Shown piece after piece: positions 1 to 8,811 of a DNA stretch of 12,112 bases (positions are counted from its first letter, which is position 1; each line of letters opens with the position of its first letter). The stretch lies in assembly GCA_030630935.1 (NCBI GenBank), contig DAOVMD010000047.1, positions 1 to 12,112 of the forward strand. Reading direction: 5' to 3'. The stretch comes from Candidatus Mcinerneyibacteriota bacterium. GTDB taxonomy: Bacteria; AUK180; JAQVHJ01. The position numbers and the translations under genes are program-made. Under the pieces are notes generated by a model. That model saw only the letters and a list, made by a program, of their open reading frames with translations. It was not told where the DNA came from and did no database searches.

Positions 1-1
1 A

Positions 2-67
2 GCTTTAAACATTGAAGATTTCCATAAAAAAAGGCCTAAGTTCAAAGGCGCTGGTGTATACATTTAG
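2..67 (+). CDS. Possible C-terminal end of a gene entering from the left (partial)
   Basis: Frame 2 of the plus strand is open from the window edge to a TAG at 65-67 and gives 21 codons with protein-like composition, ending HKKRPKFKGAGVYI. The basic and glycine-rich ending could be a real protein tail. The stretch is too short for family recognition, and an open run of this length can occur by chance. A hairpin followed by a T run (137-166) lies downstream and could end its transcript. Confidence 0.3.
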   Translation, partial: ALNIEDFHKKRPKFKGAGVYI

Positions 68-108
68 ATATGCCGTATATCGCGCATATATGGTTCTTTA
101 AACCATAT
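68..108. repeat. Two adjacent inverted repeats (hairpin cluster)
   Basis: ATATGC at 68-73 pairs with GCATAT at 84-89, and immediately after it ATATGGTT (88-95) pairs with AACCATAT (101-108) across a five-base loop. The second hairpin carries the string GGTTCTTTAAACC, similar to the GGTTCTT that begins the transposon-like ends elsewhere in the window. Function unknown; it may be a remnant transposon end. Confidence 0.45.
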
Positions 109-136
109 TGCACTCATTTTCGTGATAAACCCACGC

Positions 137-166
137 TAGGGGTGAACCCCTACTACGAATTTTTTT
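137..166 (+). terminator. Hairpin plus T run, possible rho-independent terminator
   Basis: TAGGGGT (137-143) pairs with ACCCCTA (146-152) around a GA dinucleotide, or as a six-pair stem with a TGAA loop. Seven bases later there is a run of seven T (160-166). The gap between stem and T run is longer than in a classical terminator. The same GTAGGGGT-like word recurs in repeats near 10980 and 11103, so this may be part of a dispersed repeat instead. Confidence 0.35.
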
Positions 167-182
167 CATAAAAGCCATAAAT

Positions 183-326
183 GGCTCTTAAAGCACTTGC
201 TTCAAACTCTAAATTCTTTTTATATATTATTCATTAAAAGACTCGTAAGAGCCTCTGTCTATTTTTTTGTTTTTCATCTTATACAATTCTTTTTTTTTAT
301 TTTACAAGTTTTTTTGGAGAAGAACC
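183..326 (-). mobile_element. Decayed transposon-like repeat, copy A (longer sibling of the 1891-2007 element)
   Basis: Read on the minus strand from 326, the sequence starts GGTTCTTCTCCAAAAAAAC, about the same as the left end of the element at 1891. Two blocks match it: 285-326 against 1891-1931, and 183-221 against 1922-1960 (35 of 39 bases). They are separated here by 222-284, which the other copy lacks. Both junctions carry AAAAAGAATT (minus strand), so the shorter form looks like a deletion between these direct repeats. The extra segment contains a 16-codon minus-strand ORF (227-277) starting MKNKKIDRG, and the 183-221 block reads as FEASALRA in one frame, perhaps the start and end of a lost transposase. 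The far terminal repeat is not seen and the 8 bases after 326 have no matching flank. Confidence 0.6.
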
Positions 327-360
327 TTTAAATTTAATAAGATTTGATTTTTTACAGTGA

Positions 361-714
361 TTACTTGATATATTGAAGGGAAGTATTGCCGATTTCTATT
401 ATATCTCCGTCTTTCAGAATTCTTTTTGTTACAGTACGTCCATTAACCTTAGTACCATTTGAACTGCCCATATCTTCAATGATTTCTTTTCCCATTGACT
501 CTATTAATTGAGCATGAATTCTCGATGCCTTTTTATCATGAATTGAAAGCGCGCAGTCAGAGGACCGGCCAATTGTAAAGCAGGGAATGTTAATAAGGAT
601 TTCTTTATTCTTGTATAAACCGTTCATGATTTTAATCTTACCTCTGGTGGATTCAACCTTCTTGGTCATTCCCTCAACAAAGGTTTCATCACCGAATTGA
701 TCTTTTGCCACCAC
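361..714 (-). CDS. FHA-domain phosphothreonine-binding protein
   Basis: This small cytosolic protein of 117 residues is a single FHA domain with a short N-terminal tail. The canonical motifs are present: G49-R50-S51, S64-R65-x-H67, S84-S85-N86-G87 and N91-G92, the set that binds phosphothreonine peptides. Residues 1-24 precede the domain and contain Thr11 in an acidic setting (DETF). GarA and OdhI carry a regulatory threonine ahead of their FHA domain, but the similarity here is only positional. The start is GTG at 712-714, chosen because AGGGGG lies six bases upstream; a second GTG follows directly. It has its own consensus promoter (754-782), so it need not depend on the TPR gene upstream. 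No Ser/Thr kinase is visible in the window, and the partner is unknown. Confidence 0.93.
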   Translation of the reverse strand: MVAKDQFGDETFVEGMTKKVESTRGKIKIMNGLYKNKEILINIPCFTIGRSSDCALSIHDKKASRIHAQLIESMGKEIIEDMGSSNGTKVNGRTVTKRILKDGDIIEIGNTSLQYIK

Positions 715-753
715 AACTTGCCCCCTTTTTTTTATTATGTTGGCTTATAATGT

Positions 754-782
754 ATTATAGCGTATTTTTTTAAAAATGTCAA
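754..782 (-). promoter_or_regulatory. Consensus sigma-70 promoter of the FHA gene
   Basis: On the minus strand a perfect TTGACA (782-777) and a perfect TATAAT (759-754) are separated by 17 bases. This predicts a transcript start near 747 and a leader of roughly 33 bases before the GTG start. A full match at both hexamers with optimal spacing suggests strong expression, or a promoter held down by a repressor. Confidence 0.85.
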
Positions 783-800
783 TAGAAATAATTTTATACA

Positions 801-824
801 ATAGACGTGCCATGGCACGTCTAT
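801..824. repeat. Perfect 24-nt palindrome between the TPR and FHA genes
   Basis: ATAGACGTGCCA is followed directly by its own reverse complement, so both strands read the same. It lies 26 bases past the TPR stop codon and 18 bases upstream of the FHA -35 box. It could fold as a ten-pair stem with a CATG loop and act as a terminator for the TPR gene, though only a mixed AT stretch follows, not a clean T run. It could equally be a binding site for a dimeric regulator acting on the FHA promoter. Confidence 0.75.
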
Positions 825-849
825 ACAATAACTCTTAAACTCTTGAACT

Positions 850-1788
850 TTAAATAATCGTAATGATTTCGTCAAGGAACTCATAAAGAGCTTGCCTGCC
901 CTTCTCTTTATATATTTCCTTTAACTTAGGGATATAGGTTTGGACTCCAATATTTTGGCATACGAAAACCAAGTCAGAACTGACTGATTTATGGCTGGGC
1001 CTTACACGTAGAACTTCCAAAAGATGATAAATTGCCCGCTTATATTTCCTTAAATCGAAAAAAATCATTCCCAGTTTATGATGTGTTCCTTTATATAGCT
1101 TATCGGGTTTTTGTGGAATATCTATTGCTCTGAGGAAATAGTCTTTTGCATTTTCTTTATCATTTTTCTGAGTATACAAATCACCTAATTTAATCAGGTA
1201 AACTCTATGGGGGTAAATTTCAATTAATTCGAGATATTCATCTATTAACTGCTCCGGAGTAGGTTCTGGAAACTTCTCTTCAAACTTTGTAAGGTGCGAT
1301 GTTGCCTTTTTCTGCATGATATCCTTAATACTTTCATAGAACTCCTTATTAGAACTATATATTGGCAGGACTTCTTTTATATACTCAAATGCCTTATCCA
1401 AACCCATGAGTTGATAAAAGGTCATAATAAACTTGGATATCAATAAAGGATCTGATGGTGAAAACTCTCTGAAAGTTAAGAAATGTTTCTCTGCTATCTC
1501 CGGGGCATTAGCTTCTATTGCTCTCTTTGTTTTTTCAAGTAAATAATTACAGTATGCAATTTCAAAATCTTTTTTTAATGTATTTTTGGGAAGTTTCTTA
1601 TTCTTAATATAATATTTAATTACTTTCTCAAGTAATGTTTTATCCTGAAGATAATATTTTACTTCGTAGTCAATATTCTCAATTATTAAGTCATCTTCAT
1701 TCAATTTTTTAAGGTCTTGAGTTAGATATAAAATTAAACCAATAAAAACAATGATTAAAACAATCATACCAAGATAAACAATTATCAT
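850..1788 (-). CDS. Membrane-anchored TPR-repeat protein
   Basis: This protein of 312 residues has one strongly hydrophobic helix at residues 2-23 followed by polar, Lys/Glu-rich sequence. That suggests an N-terminal membrane anchor with a large soluble domain; topology is not certain. Residues about 190-290 show TPR-like helix pairs, such as LGDLYTQKNDKENAKDYFLRA and LGMIFFDLRKYKRAIYHLLE with the usual small/aromatic pattern and a final Pro. The middle part (90-180) is helical and may hold degenerate TPRs. The ATG at 1786-1788 has AGGAG eight bases upstream. The FHA gene follows on the same strand after 135 bases but with its own promoter. TPRs are protein-interaction scaffolds; the neighbour suggests a shared signalling or assembly role, which is inference. 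Confidence 0.85.
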   Translation of the reverse strand: MIIVYLGMIVLIIVFIGLILYLTQDLKKLNEDDLIIENIDYEVKYYLQDKTLLEKVIKYYIKNKKLPKNTLKKDFEIAYCNYLLEKTKRAIEANAPEIAEKHFLTFREFSPSDPLLISKFIMTFYQLMGLDKAFEYIKEVLPIYSSNKEFYESIKDIMQKKATSHLTKFEEKFPEPTPEQLIDEYLELIEIYPHRVYLIKLGDLYTQKNDKENAKDYFLRAIDIPQKPDKLYKGTHHKLGMIFFDLRKYKRAIYHLLEVLRVRPSHKSVSSDLVFVCQNIGVQTYIPKLKEIYKEKGRQALYEFLDEIITII

Positions 1789-1828
1789 CAGGATGGCTCC
1801 TAATATATTCTTCGGATTTATCTTATTT

Positions 1829-1857
1829 ATTATATGAAATTATTAATTGAAAGTCAA
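1829..1857 (-). promoter_or_regulatory. Sigma-70 promoter of the TPR gene
   Basis: On the minus strand TTGACT (1857-1852) and a perfect TATAAT (1834-1829) are 17 bases apart. The predicted transcript start is near 1822, giving a leader of about 33 bases with AGGAG ahead of the ATG. The MITE-like element begins 33 bases upstream of the -35, so the promoter itself is intact. Confidence 0.8.
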
Positions 1858-1890
1858 GAACTTTTTTAACATGAGTTTCCTTTATTTTTT

Positions 1891-2007
1891 GGTTCTTCTT
1901 CAAAAAAGCTGGTAAAATAACAAAAAGAATTTATAGTTTGAAGCAAATGTTTTAAGAGCTATGCAGTCTTTCCCGGGAATTTCAACCAATTAAAATGGAG
2001 AAGAACC
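1891..2007. mobile_element. 117-bp MITE-like element with terminal inverted repeats and 8-bp direct flanks
   Basis: The left end begins GGTTCTTCTTCA (1891-1902) and the right end finishes TGGAGAAGAACC (1996-2007), inverted repeats matching at 11 of 12 bases. The 8 bases just outside are identical on both sides, TATTTTTT (1883-1890 and 2008-2015), as expected of a target duplication. GG(C/T)TCTT ends with 8-bp duplications are known from the ISL3 family, so an ISL3-type transposase is the best guess. One frame reads FEANVLRAMQSF and then a stop shortly before the right end, resembling a transposase tail kept after internal deletion. The flank is a T-rich tract, which weakens the duplication slightly. 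A longer, inverted sibling lies at 183-326, so the two copies bracket the FHA/TPR pair. Confidence 0.72.
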
Positions 2008-2045
2008 TATTTTTTTTGTTATATTAATATGTACAGCATTAGCGA

Positions 2046-2129
2046 GGTTCTTCGGGACTGCTCATGATATTCATTTCAGGCTCAAAATATTAATCTCTGG
2101 TTTCCCTGATGCAATAGAGCGGAAGCTCT
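2046..2129. other. Remainder of the 1789-2228 intergenic region: lone GGTTCTTCGGG and a small GNRA hairpin
   Basis: GGTTCTTCGGG at 2046-2056 resembles another transposon terminus of the same type, but no partner end or duplicated flank is found downstream. At 2116-2129 AGAGC and GCTCT pair around a GGAA loop, followed by TTTCTAAATAAA; this is too weak to call as a terminator. No coding sequence is supported in this stretch, which leads to the promoter at 2171. Confidence 0.35.
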
Positions 2130-2170
2130 TTCTAAATAAATCCCTGAACTTTCGTTATCATTAAAAATTC

Positions 2171-2199
2171 TTGAATTTAGATAGATTTTATGTTATAAT
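2171..2199 (+). promoter_or_regulatory. Sigma-70 promoter of the receiver-dnaJ-serS-hypCD operon
   Basis: TTGAAT (2171-2176) and a perfect TATAAT (2194-2199) are separated by 17 bases. The predicted start near 2206 leaves a short leader of about 23 bases before the ATG at 2229. No other promoter of similar quality is seen before 8757, so it may serve all seven genes. Confidence 0.72.
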
Positions 2200-2228
2200 T
2201 AATATTTATATAATATTAAGAGAGATTT

Positions 2229-2606
2229 ATGAAAAAGATATTAGTAGTTGATGATTCGAAGACAATCAGGTTAATGATGGAAGCCGGATTAAGCAAAGAA
2301 GGTTACGAAGTGATTACCGCCATAGATGGTGAAGATGGTTTAATTAAAGCTTTCACAGAGAATCCAAATTTAATTGTTCTTGATGTAATGATGCCTAAGC
2401 TGAATGGTTTTCAAGTTTGTCGAAAGATAAAAAGAGATGAGCGAACCTTACATATCCCCGTTTTAATATTAACAGCACAGGATCAGAAGGAAGAGATATT
2501 AGAAGGATTTAATGCGGGAGCAGATGAATATTTATGTAAACCTTTTAAGTTTGACGAATTATTAAGACAAGTAAAAACTCTCCTGAAACTATACGGTGGA
2601 GATTAA
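2229..2606 (+). CDS. Single-domain CheY-like response regulator
   Basis: At 125 residues this is a complete receiver domain with no output domain. The acidic pocket D8-D9, phospho-acceptor D52 (in VLDVMMP), switch residue T82 and K104 (in CKP) are all present, so phosphorylation by a histidine kinase is expected. With no attached effector it should act by binding a partner, as CheY, Spo0F or DivK do. No kinase is encoded in the window, so the source of the phosphate is unknown. It is the first gene of a plus-strand run and ends 12 bases before dnaJ, which points to co-transcription. The ribosome site AAGAGAG is modest. Identification of the domain is secure; the role is not. Confidence 0.95.
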   Translation: MKKILVVDDSKTIRLMMEAGLSKEGYEVITAIDGEDGLIKAFTENPNLIVLDVMMPKLNGFQVCRKIKRDERTLHIPVLILTAQDQKEEILEGFNAGADEYLCKPFKFDELLRQVKTLLKLYGGD

Positions 2607-2618
2607 GGAAACAGGAAG

Positions 2619-5085
<2,467 letters not shown>

Positions 5086-5088
5086 AAA

Positions 5089-5313
5089 ATGTGTTTAGGG
5101 ATACCGATGAAAATTATGGAACTAACCGGTCTGGAAGGAGTGGTTGAGATTCATAACGTTAAAAGGAATGTAAGTTTTATGCTTCTTGATGATGTTAAGG
5201 TAGGGGATATGGTCTTAATTCATGCGGGATTTGCAATTCAAAAAATTAGTGAGAAAGACGCAGAAGAGATAATAAAAGTAATTGAAAGCTTAGATTTCGA
5301 ATTTCAAATTTAG
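5089..5313 (+). CDS. hypC: Hydrogenase maturation chaperone HypC/HybG family
   Basis: A protein of 74 residues starting MCLGIPMKI, the hallmark of the family. After Met removal, Cys2 becomes the N-terminal residue that holds the iron in the HypCD complex. H45 in HAGFAI matches the conserved second-motif histidine. HypC carries the Fe(CN)2CO unit with HypD and then docks on the large subunit of [NiFe]-hydrogenase. The ribosome site GGGAG overlaps the last codons of serS and the start lies three bases after its stop, so the two are likely translationally coupled. It precedes hypD by nine bases, a classical pair. The gene ends with TAG, which shows that TAG is a real stop in this genome. Confidence 0.95.
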   Translation: MCLGIPMKIMELTGLEGVVEIHNVKRNVSFMLLDDVKVGDMVLIHAGFAIQKISEKDAEEIIKVIESLDFEFQI

Positions 5314-5322
5314 AGAAGGGAA

Positions 5323-6423
5323 ATGGATTTACTTGATAAATTTAGAGATAAAAACCTGGTTTTAAATGTTATAAAGAATTCAAATAAATTATTAGATGAT
5401 ATTGGTCAGGTGAATTTTATGGAAGTATGCGGAACACATACGGTTGAGATATTTAAATTTGGGATCAAGAAACTTTTTAATAATAATCTGAATTTAATAT
5501 CCGGTCCCGGGTGTCCTGTTTGCGTAACAGGTAACCGTTATTTAGATACTGCAATTGCCTTGAGTAGGAGAAAAGATGTTATCATAACAACATTTGGCGA
5601 TATGATGCGGGTTCCAGGCTCAACGTCTTCATTAATAGAGGAGCGCTCCGCAGGTGCAGAGATAAAAGTTTTATATTCAGCAAGAGACTCCCTTAAGATT
5701 GCTTCCGATAACCCGGACAAGAAGGTAGTCTTCCTGGGAGTAGGTTTTGAAACCACAGCCCCAACAATTGCATCAACAGTAAAGCTTGCCGAAGCACAAA
5801 ATATAAATAATTTTTACGTTTTAACTGCTCATAAAACAATGCCGAATGCAATGGCTGCAATTCTTGCATCTGAAAAGGTAAAAATAAACGGTTTTATTTG
5901 TCCCGGTCATGTTTCAACAATTACCGGTATTCATATTTATGATTTTATTCCGGAACAGTTTAGTGTTCCTTGTGTGGTCTCGGGATTTGAACCACTTGAT
6001 ATTGTCCAATCAATTTATTCTTTATGTAAACAATTATATAAAAATATTGCAATCGTGGAGAATACATATTCAAGGGTGGTCAGGGAGAATGGAAATCAAA
6101 TTGCACAGCAGATCTTAGTGGAAGTTTTTGAAGAATCCGATGAGGATTGGCGTGGAATAGGAATAATTCCTGGCAGCGGCTTGAAGTTTTGCGAGGAATA
6201 TTCAAGGTTTGATGCATTTCTTCAGATCCCAGTCGATGTTGAGGAGACTATTGAACCGGAAGGCTGTCGCTGCGGTGAAGTTTTACGGGGAATAATAACT
6301 CCTTTGGAATGTCCCCTATTCAAGAACGGCTGTTCAATTGATCATCCGATTGGAGCATGTATGGTATCATCAGAAGGAACATGCGCAGCATATTTCAAGT
6401 ACCATATTGAAGAAAGAACATAA
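5323..6423 (+). CDS. hypD: Hydrogenase formation protein HypD
   Basis: At 366 residues this has the normal HypD length. It is the iron-sulfur scaffold on which, with HypC, the iron gains its CN and CO ligands; CN comes from HypE/HypF. Key features are C36 in MEVCGTHT, C64 and C67 in GPGCPVC, and a cysteine-rich C-terminus (GCRCGEVLRG, ECPLFKNGC, GACMVSSEGTC) that holds the [4Fe-4S] cluster and disulfide pair. AGAAGGGAA precedes the ATG. hypE, which commonly follows hypD, is absent here; an alcohol dehydrogenase gene takes its place 23 bases downstream. The rest of the hyp set and the hydrogenase must lie elsewhere if the pathway works. Confidence 0.96.
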   Translation: MDLLDKFRDKNLVLNVIKNSNKLLDDIGQVNFMEVCGTHTVEIFKFGIKKLFNNNLNLISGPGCPVCVTGNRYLDTAIALSRRKDVIITTFGDMMRVPGSTSSLIEERSAGAEIKVLYSARDSLKIASDNPDKKVVFLGVGFETTAPTIASTVKLAEAQNINNFYVLTAHKTMPNAMAAILASEKVKINGFICPGHVSTITGIHIYDFIPEQFSVPCVVSGFEPLDIVQSIYSLCKQLYKNIAIVENTYSRVVRENGNQIAQQILVEVFEESDEDWRGIGIIPGSGLKFCEEYSRFDAFLQIPVDVEETIEPEGCRCGEVLRGIITPLECPLFKNGCSIDHPIGACMVSSEGTCAAYFKYHIEERT

Positions 6424-6446
6424 AAAATTAAGAAGGAAAACTAAAA

Positions 6447-7598
6447 ATGAAAGAGATATTTCAATTTTTTCAACCAACAACAATTATTTTTGGTCCCGGA
6501 GCAGTTTCAGAAGTAACCAAACTTGCTGCAGGACTAGGGAAGAAAGCGCTTGTGATAACCAGTAACTTCTGGCTTAAGGAGAGGAAGGTTTTACAAAAGT
6601 TATCGAAGAATCTAGTGAAGAATAAAGTTCGGCACCTTTACTATCCAGCTGTCAGTCCTGAACCCAAGGCAAGATCGGTCAATAGTGCGGTTTCGCTTGC
6701 CCAATCAGAACATGTTGATCTTGTGATTGCAATTGGCGGGGGCTCTGTTCTTGATGTCGGGAAATCGATTGCGATTTTATTAAAGAATTTTGGGAGAGCT
6801 GAAAGGTACTTAGAACTAGACGGGTCTTATAAGATTAGGAATAAAGGAGTTCCCTTTATTGCAATTCCAACTACAACCGGAACAGGTTCTGAGGTTACAA
6901 AGAACGCCGTGTTATTTAATAATAAAACTAAAATGAAACGGAGTATCCGGTCTGAATTTATGTTCCCAACTTATGCAGTAATTGATCCAAAGTTAACAGT
7001 CTCTCTACCTCAAGACCTGACTGCTTTAACTGGAATAGATGCTTTTACTCATTTAATAGAAGGATACCTTTCAAAAAAATCAAATATCTTAACAGATGTT
7101 TTTTCAGTATACGGAATTAACCTGATAAAACATTCTCTTCCTAAAGCCTGCAAGGATAAAGCAAAAGATATCGATGTCCGTTCTAAACTTTCGTTAGCGT
7201 CACTTTTGGGAGGTTTCGCTCTCTCAAATTCAAGTATGGGAATATGCCACGGGCTTGCCGGGACACTCGGTAGTATAAAATCAATACCGCATTCTGCTGC
7301 AGTTGCTATATTGCTTCCACATGTGCTTGTGTTTATGCATGGGAAACTTGATAAAATAAAAATTCTCTCTAAAATATTAATGAAAAAAAGTGGTACAAAA
7401 AGTGAATTAAGGAACTGGTTCAGAACTTTTTATAAAAAGATAGGGTTAAACCATAAATTAGTAGATTTTGATATAAAACCTGAAGACTTAAAAAACATTG
7501 CTCAATCCGCATTAAAGACTAATTCCATTAAAGGTTCTCCTGTTTCCGTAAAGAAGATAGACCTGATTAATATTTTAAAGAAAGCTTTAGCTGAATGA
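6447..7598 (+). CDS. Iron-containing (group III) alcohol dehydrogenase
   Basis: An NAD(P)-dependent dehydrogenase of 383 residues, the usual length. The nucleotide-binding GGGSVLDVGKSIA is at 97-109 and PTTTGTGSEVTKNAV at about 136-150. The four metal ligands fit the family: D198 and H202 in GIDAFTHLIEGY, H268 in CHGLAGTLG and H282 in IPHSAA. The 14-residue gap between the two last histidines is as in FucO. Metal-dependent oxidation of a primary alcohol or reduction of an aldehyde is expected; the substrate cannot be read from sequence. AAGGAAAA precedes the ATG. Its place right behind hypCD suggests a fermentative, redox-balancing context, which is inference only. Confidence 0.93.
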   Translation: MKEIFQFFQPTTIIFGPGAVSEVTKLAAGLGKKALVITSNFWLKERKVLQKLSKNLVKNKVRHLYYPAVSPEPKARSVNSAVSLAQSEHVDLVIAIGGGSVLDVGKSIAILLKNFGRAERYLELDGSYKIRNKGVPFIAIPTTTGTGSEVTKNAVLFNNKTKMKRSIRSEFMFPTYAVIDPKLTVSLPQDLTALTGIDAFTHLIEGYLSKKSNILTDVFSVYGINLIKHSLPKACKDKAKDIDVRSKLSLASLLGGFALSNSSMGICHGLAGTLGSIKSIPHSAAVAILLPHVLVFMHGKLDKIKILSKILMKKSGTKSELRNWFRTFYKKIGLNHKLVDFDIKPEDLKNIAQSALKTNSIKGSPVSVKKIDLINILKKALAE

Positions 7599-7604
7599 TT
7601 TATT

Positions 7605-8735
7605 ATGAAAAGGCTTGTTAGAAATTTAAAATTCTTAATACAGGCACCTTTTAAAAATCTGTCAAGATTCATTTCAATTTTATTTAAAACAAACATCCAA
7701 ACCGGACCTATCCTTGCAGCAGTTAGTTTAACCAGTACATGCCACACTCATTGTTTAATGTGCTGGTACCACTCTCCCTTAATGAAACAGGATGATGACT
7801 ATAATAATTTCAACCTGGAACTTTCTTATAATGTGGTGAAACAACTGTTAATTGATTTAAAAGATATCGGAGTTAAACGCCTTTTTATTTCTGGTGAAGG
7901 CGAACCATTTAATCATCCGGATATTAAGAAAATTTTAAAGTTAATAAAACAGCTCAAGTTTGAATTCTTTATGATTACCAACATAACAAACCTGAGTCCA
8001 GAAAAAGCAGATCTTCTTTTTGATTCAGGGTTAATTGGTGCAGAGATAAGTACACATGCATCATCTTTTGAGACATATAAAAAGATTTATCCTGTTTTAA
8101 ATGAGAAGTTCTTTGAACTCGGTAAAACCGGGCTGAAACGCTTGATTGAGTTGAGAAATAAATTTGGCTACCCAAGAATTGAACTTATCCATGCGATATG
8201 TAAACAGAATATAGATGATTTGGAAAACATTATTAAAGATGCAGTGAATTTTAATATAGATAAATTAACCTTAAAAAGGGGTTTGTTTAATTCCCAGCTT
8301 CGAAGCCAGCTTGAACCTGACCCGGAGCAATTTACAAAAGCATTTGATGTCCTAACCCGGTACAAAGATATAAAAATTAAAAATAACTTCGTTGAATTTG
8401 CATTATCCATCAAGTCAGACTCATTTGATAGTTTTAAAGAACAAGTTGAGATCGATACAATTCAAGGCGGAGGAGAAGTTGATAATTACCGGTTTTGTTA
8501 CATCCCATACCTGACAACAAACATCCTTGCAGATGGCTTGGTTCTTTCATGTAATTATGACCCGTTTGCTGTGCGGGCAGGAAATATTAATTATAAATCA
8601 TTTAAAGAAATATGGTTTTCACATAAATATCAAGCCTATCGAAAACAAAGAAAATGTCGTGCCTGCTTAGCTTTATCGACCTATCCATACATGAACGGGA
8701 TAAGGAAAATCACAAAAATTACAAACAATTTTTAA
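7605..8735 (+). CDS. Radical SAM protein with SPASM-like C-terminal domain
   Basis: A protein of 376 residues. The CxxxCxxC cluster motif is C46-C50-C53, giving the [4Fe-4S] centre that cleaves S-adenosylmethionine. SGEGEP at 96-101 corresponds to the GGEP-type SAM-binding motif. The C-terminal part has C298, C316, C351 and C354, with the last in a CxxC, and a context (NILADGLVLSCNYDP, FKEIWFS) typical of SPASM/twitch domains that hold extra clusters. Such enzymes modify peptides, sugars or cofactors. No small precursor peptide gene is seen nearby, so the substrate is unknown. It starts six bases after the dehydrogenase stop with no clear ribosome site, suggesting translation coupled to that gene. 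It closes the seven-gene run. Confidence 0.9.
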   Translation: MKRLVRNLKFLIQAPFKNLSRFISILFKTNIQTGPILAAVSLTSTCHTHCLMCWYHSPLMKQDDDYNNFNLELSYNVVKQLLIDLKDIGVKRLFISGEGEPFNHPDIKKILKLIKQLKFEFFMITNITNLSPEKADLLFDSGLIGAEISTHASSFETYKKIYPVLNEKFFELGKTGLKRLIELRNKFGYPRIELIHAICKQNIDDLENIIKDAVNFNIDKLTLKRGLFNSQLRSQLEPDPEQFTKAFDVLTRYKDIKIKNNFVEFALSIKSDSFDSFKEQVEIDTIQGGGEVDNYRFCYIPYLTTNILADGLVLSCNYDPFAVRAGNINYKSFKEIWFSHKYQAYRKQRKCRACLALSTYPYMNGIRKITKITNNF

Positions 8736-8756
8736 TATGAAAATATAAAAATGTTA

Positions 8757-8785
8757 TTGACAAAACTGAAAAAAAATAGTATATT
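8757..8785 (+). promoter_or_regulatory. Sigma-70 promoter of the M48 protease/SSB-like unit
   Basis: A perfect TTGACA (8757-8762) and TATATT (8780-8785) are 17 bases apart; an overlapping TATAAT at 8785-8790 would need a 22-base spacer and fits less well. Transcription would start near 8792. AAGGAG at 8799-8804 stands seven bases before the ATG, so the leader is very short. Confidence 0.78.
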
Positions 8786-8811
8786 ATAATATAGAATTAA
8801 GGAGAAGCACT

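Noticed and set aside
92-326. Complete transposon from GGTTCTTTA (92) to GAAGAACC (326)
   Set aside because: Only seven bases of the left end match, and the flanks GCATATAT and TTTAAATT are not duplicates.
2116-2129. Rho-independent terminator
   Set aside because: The stem has only five pairs and the following tract is a broken TTTCTAAATAAA; no gene ends just before it.
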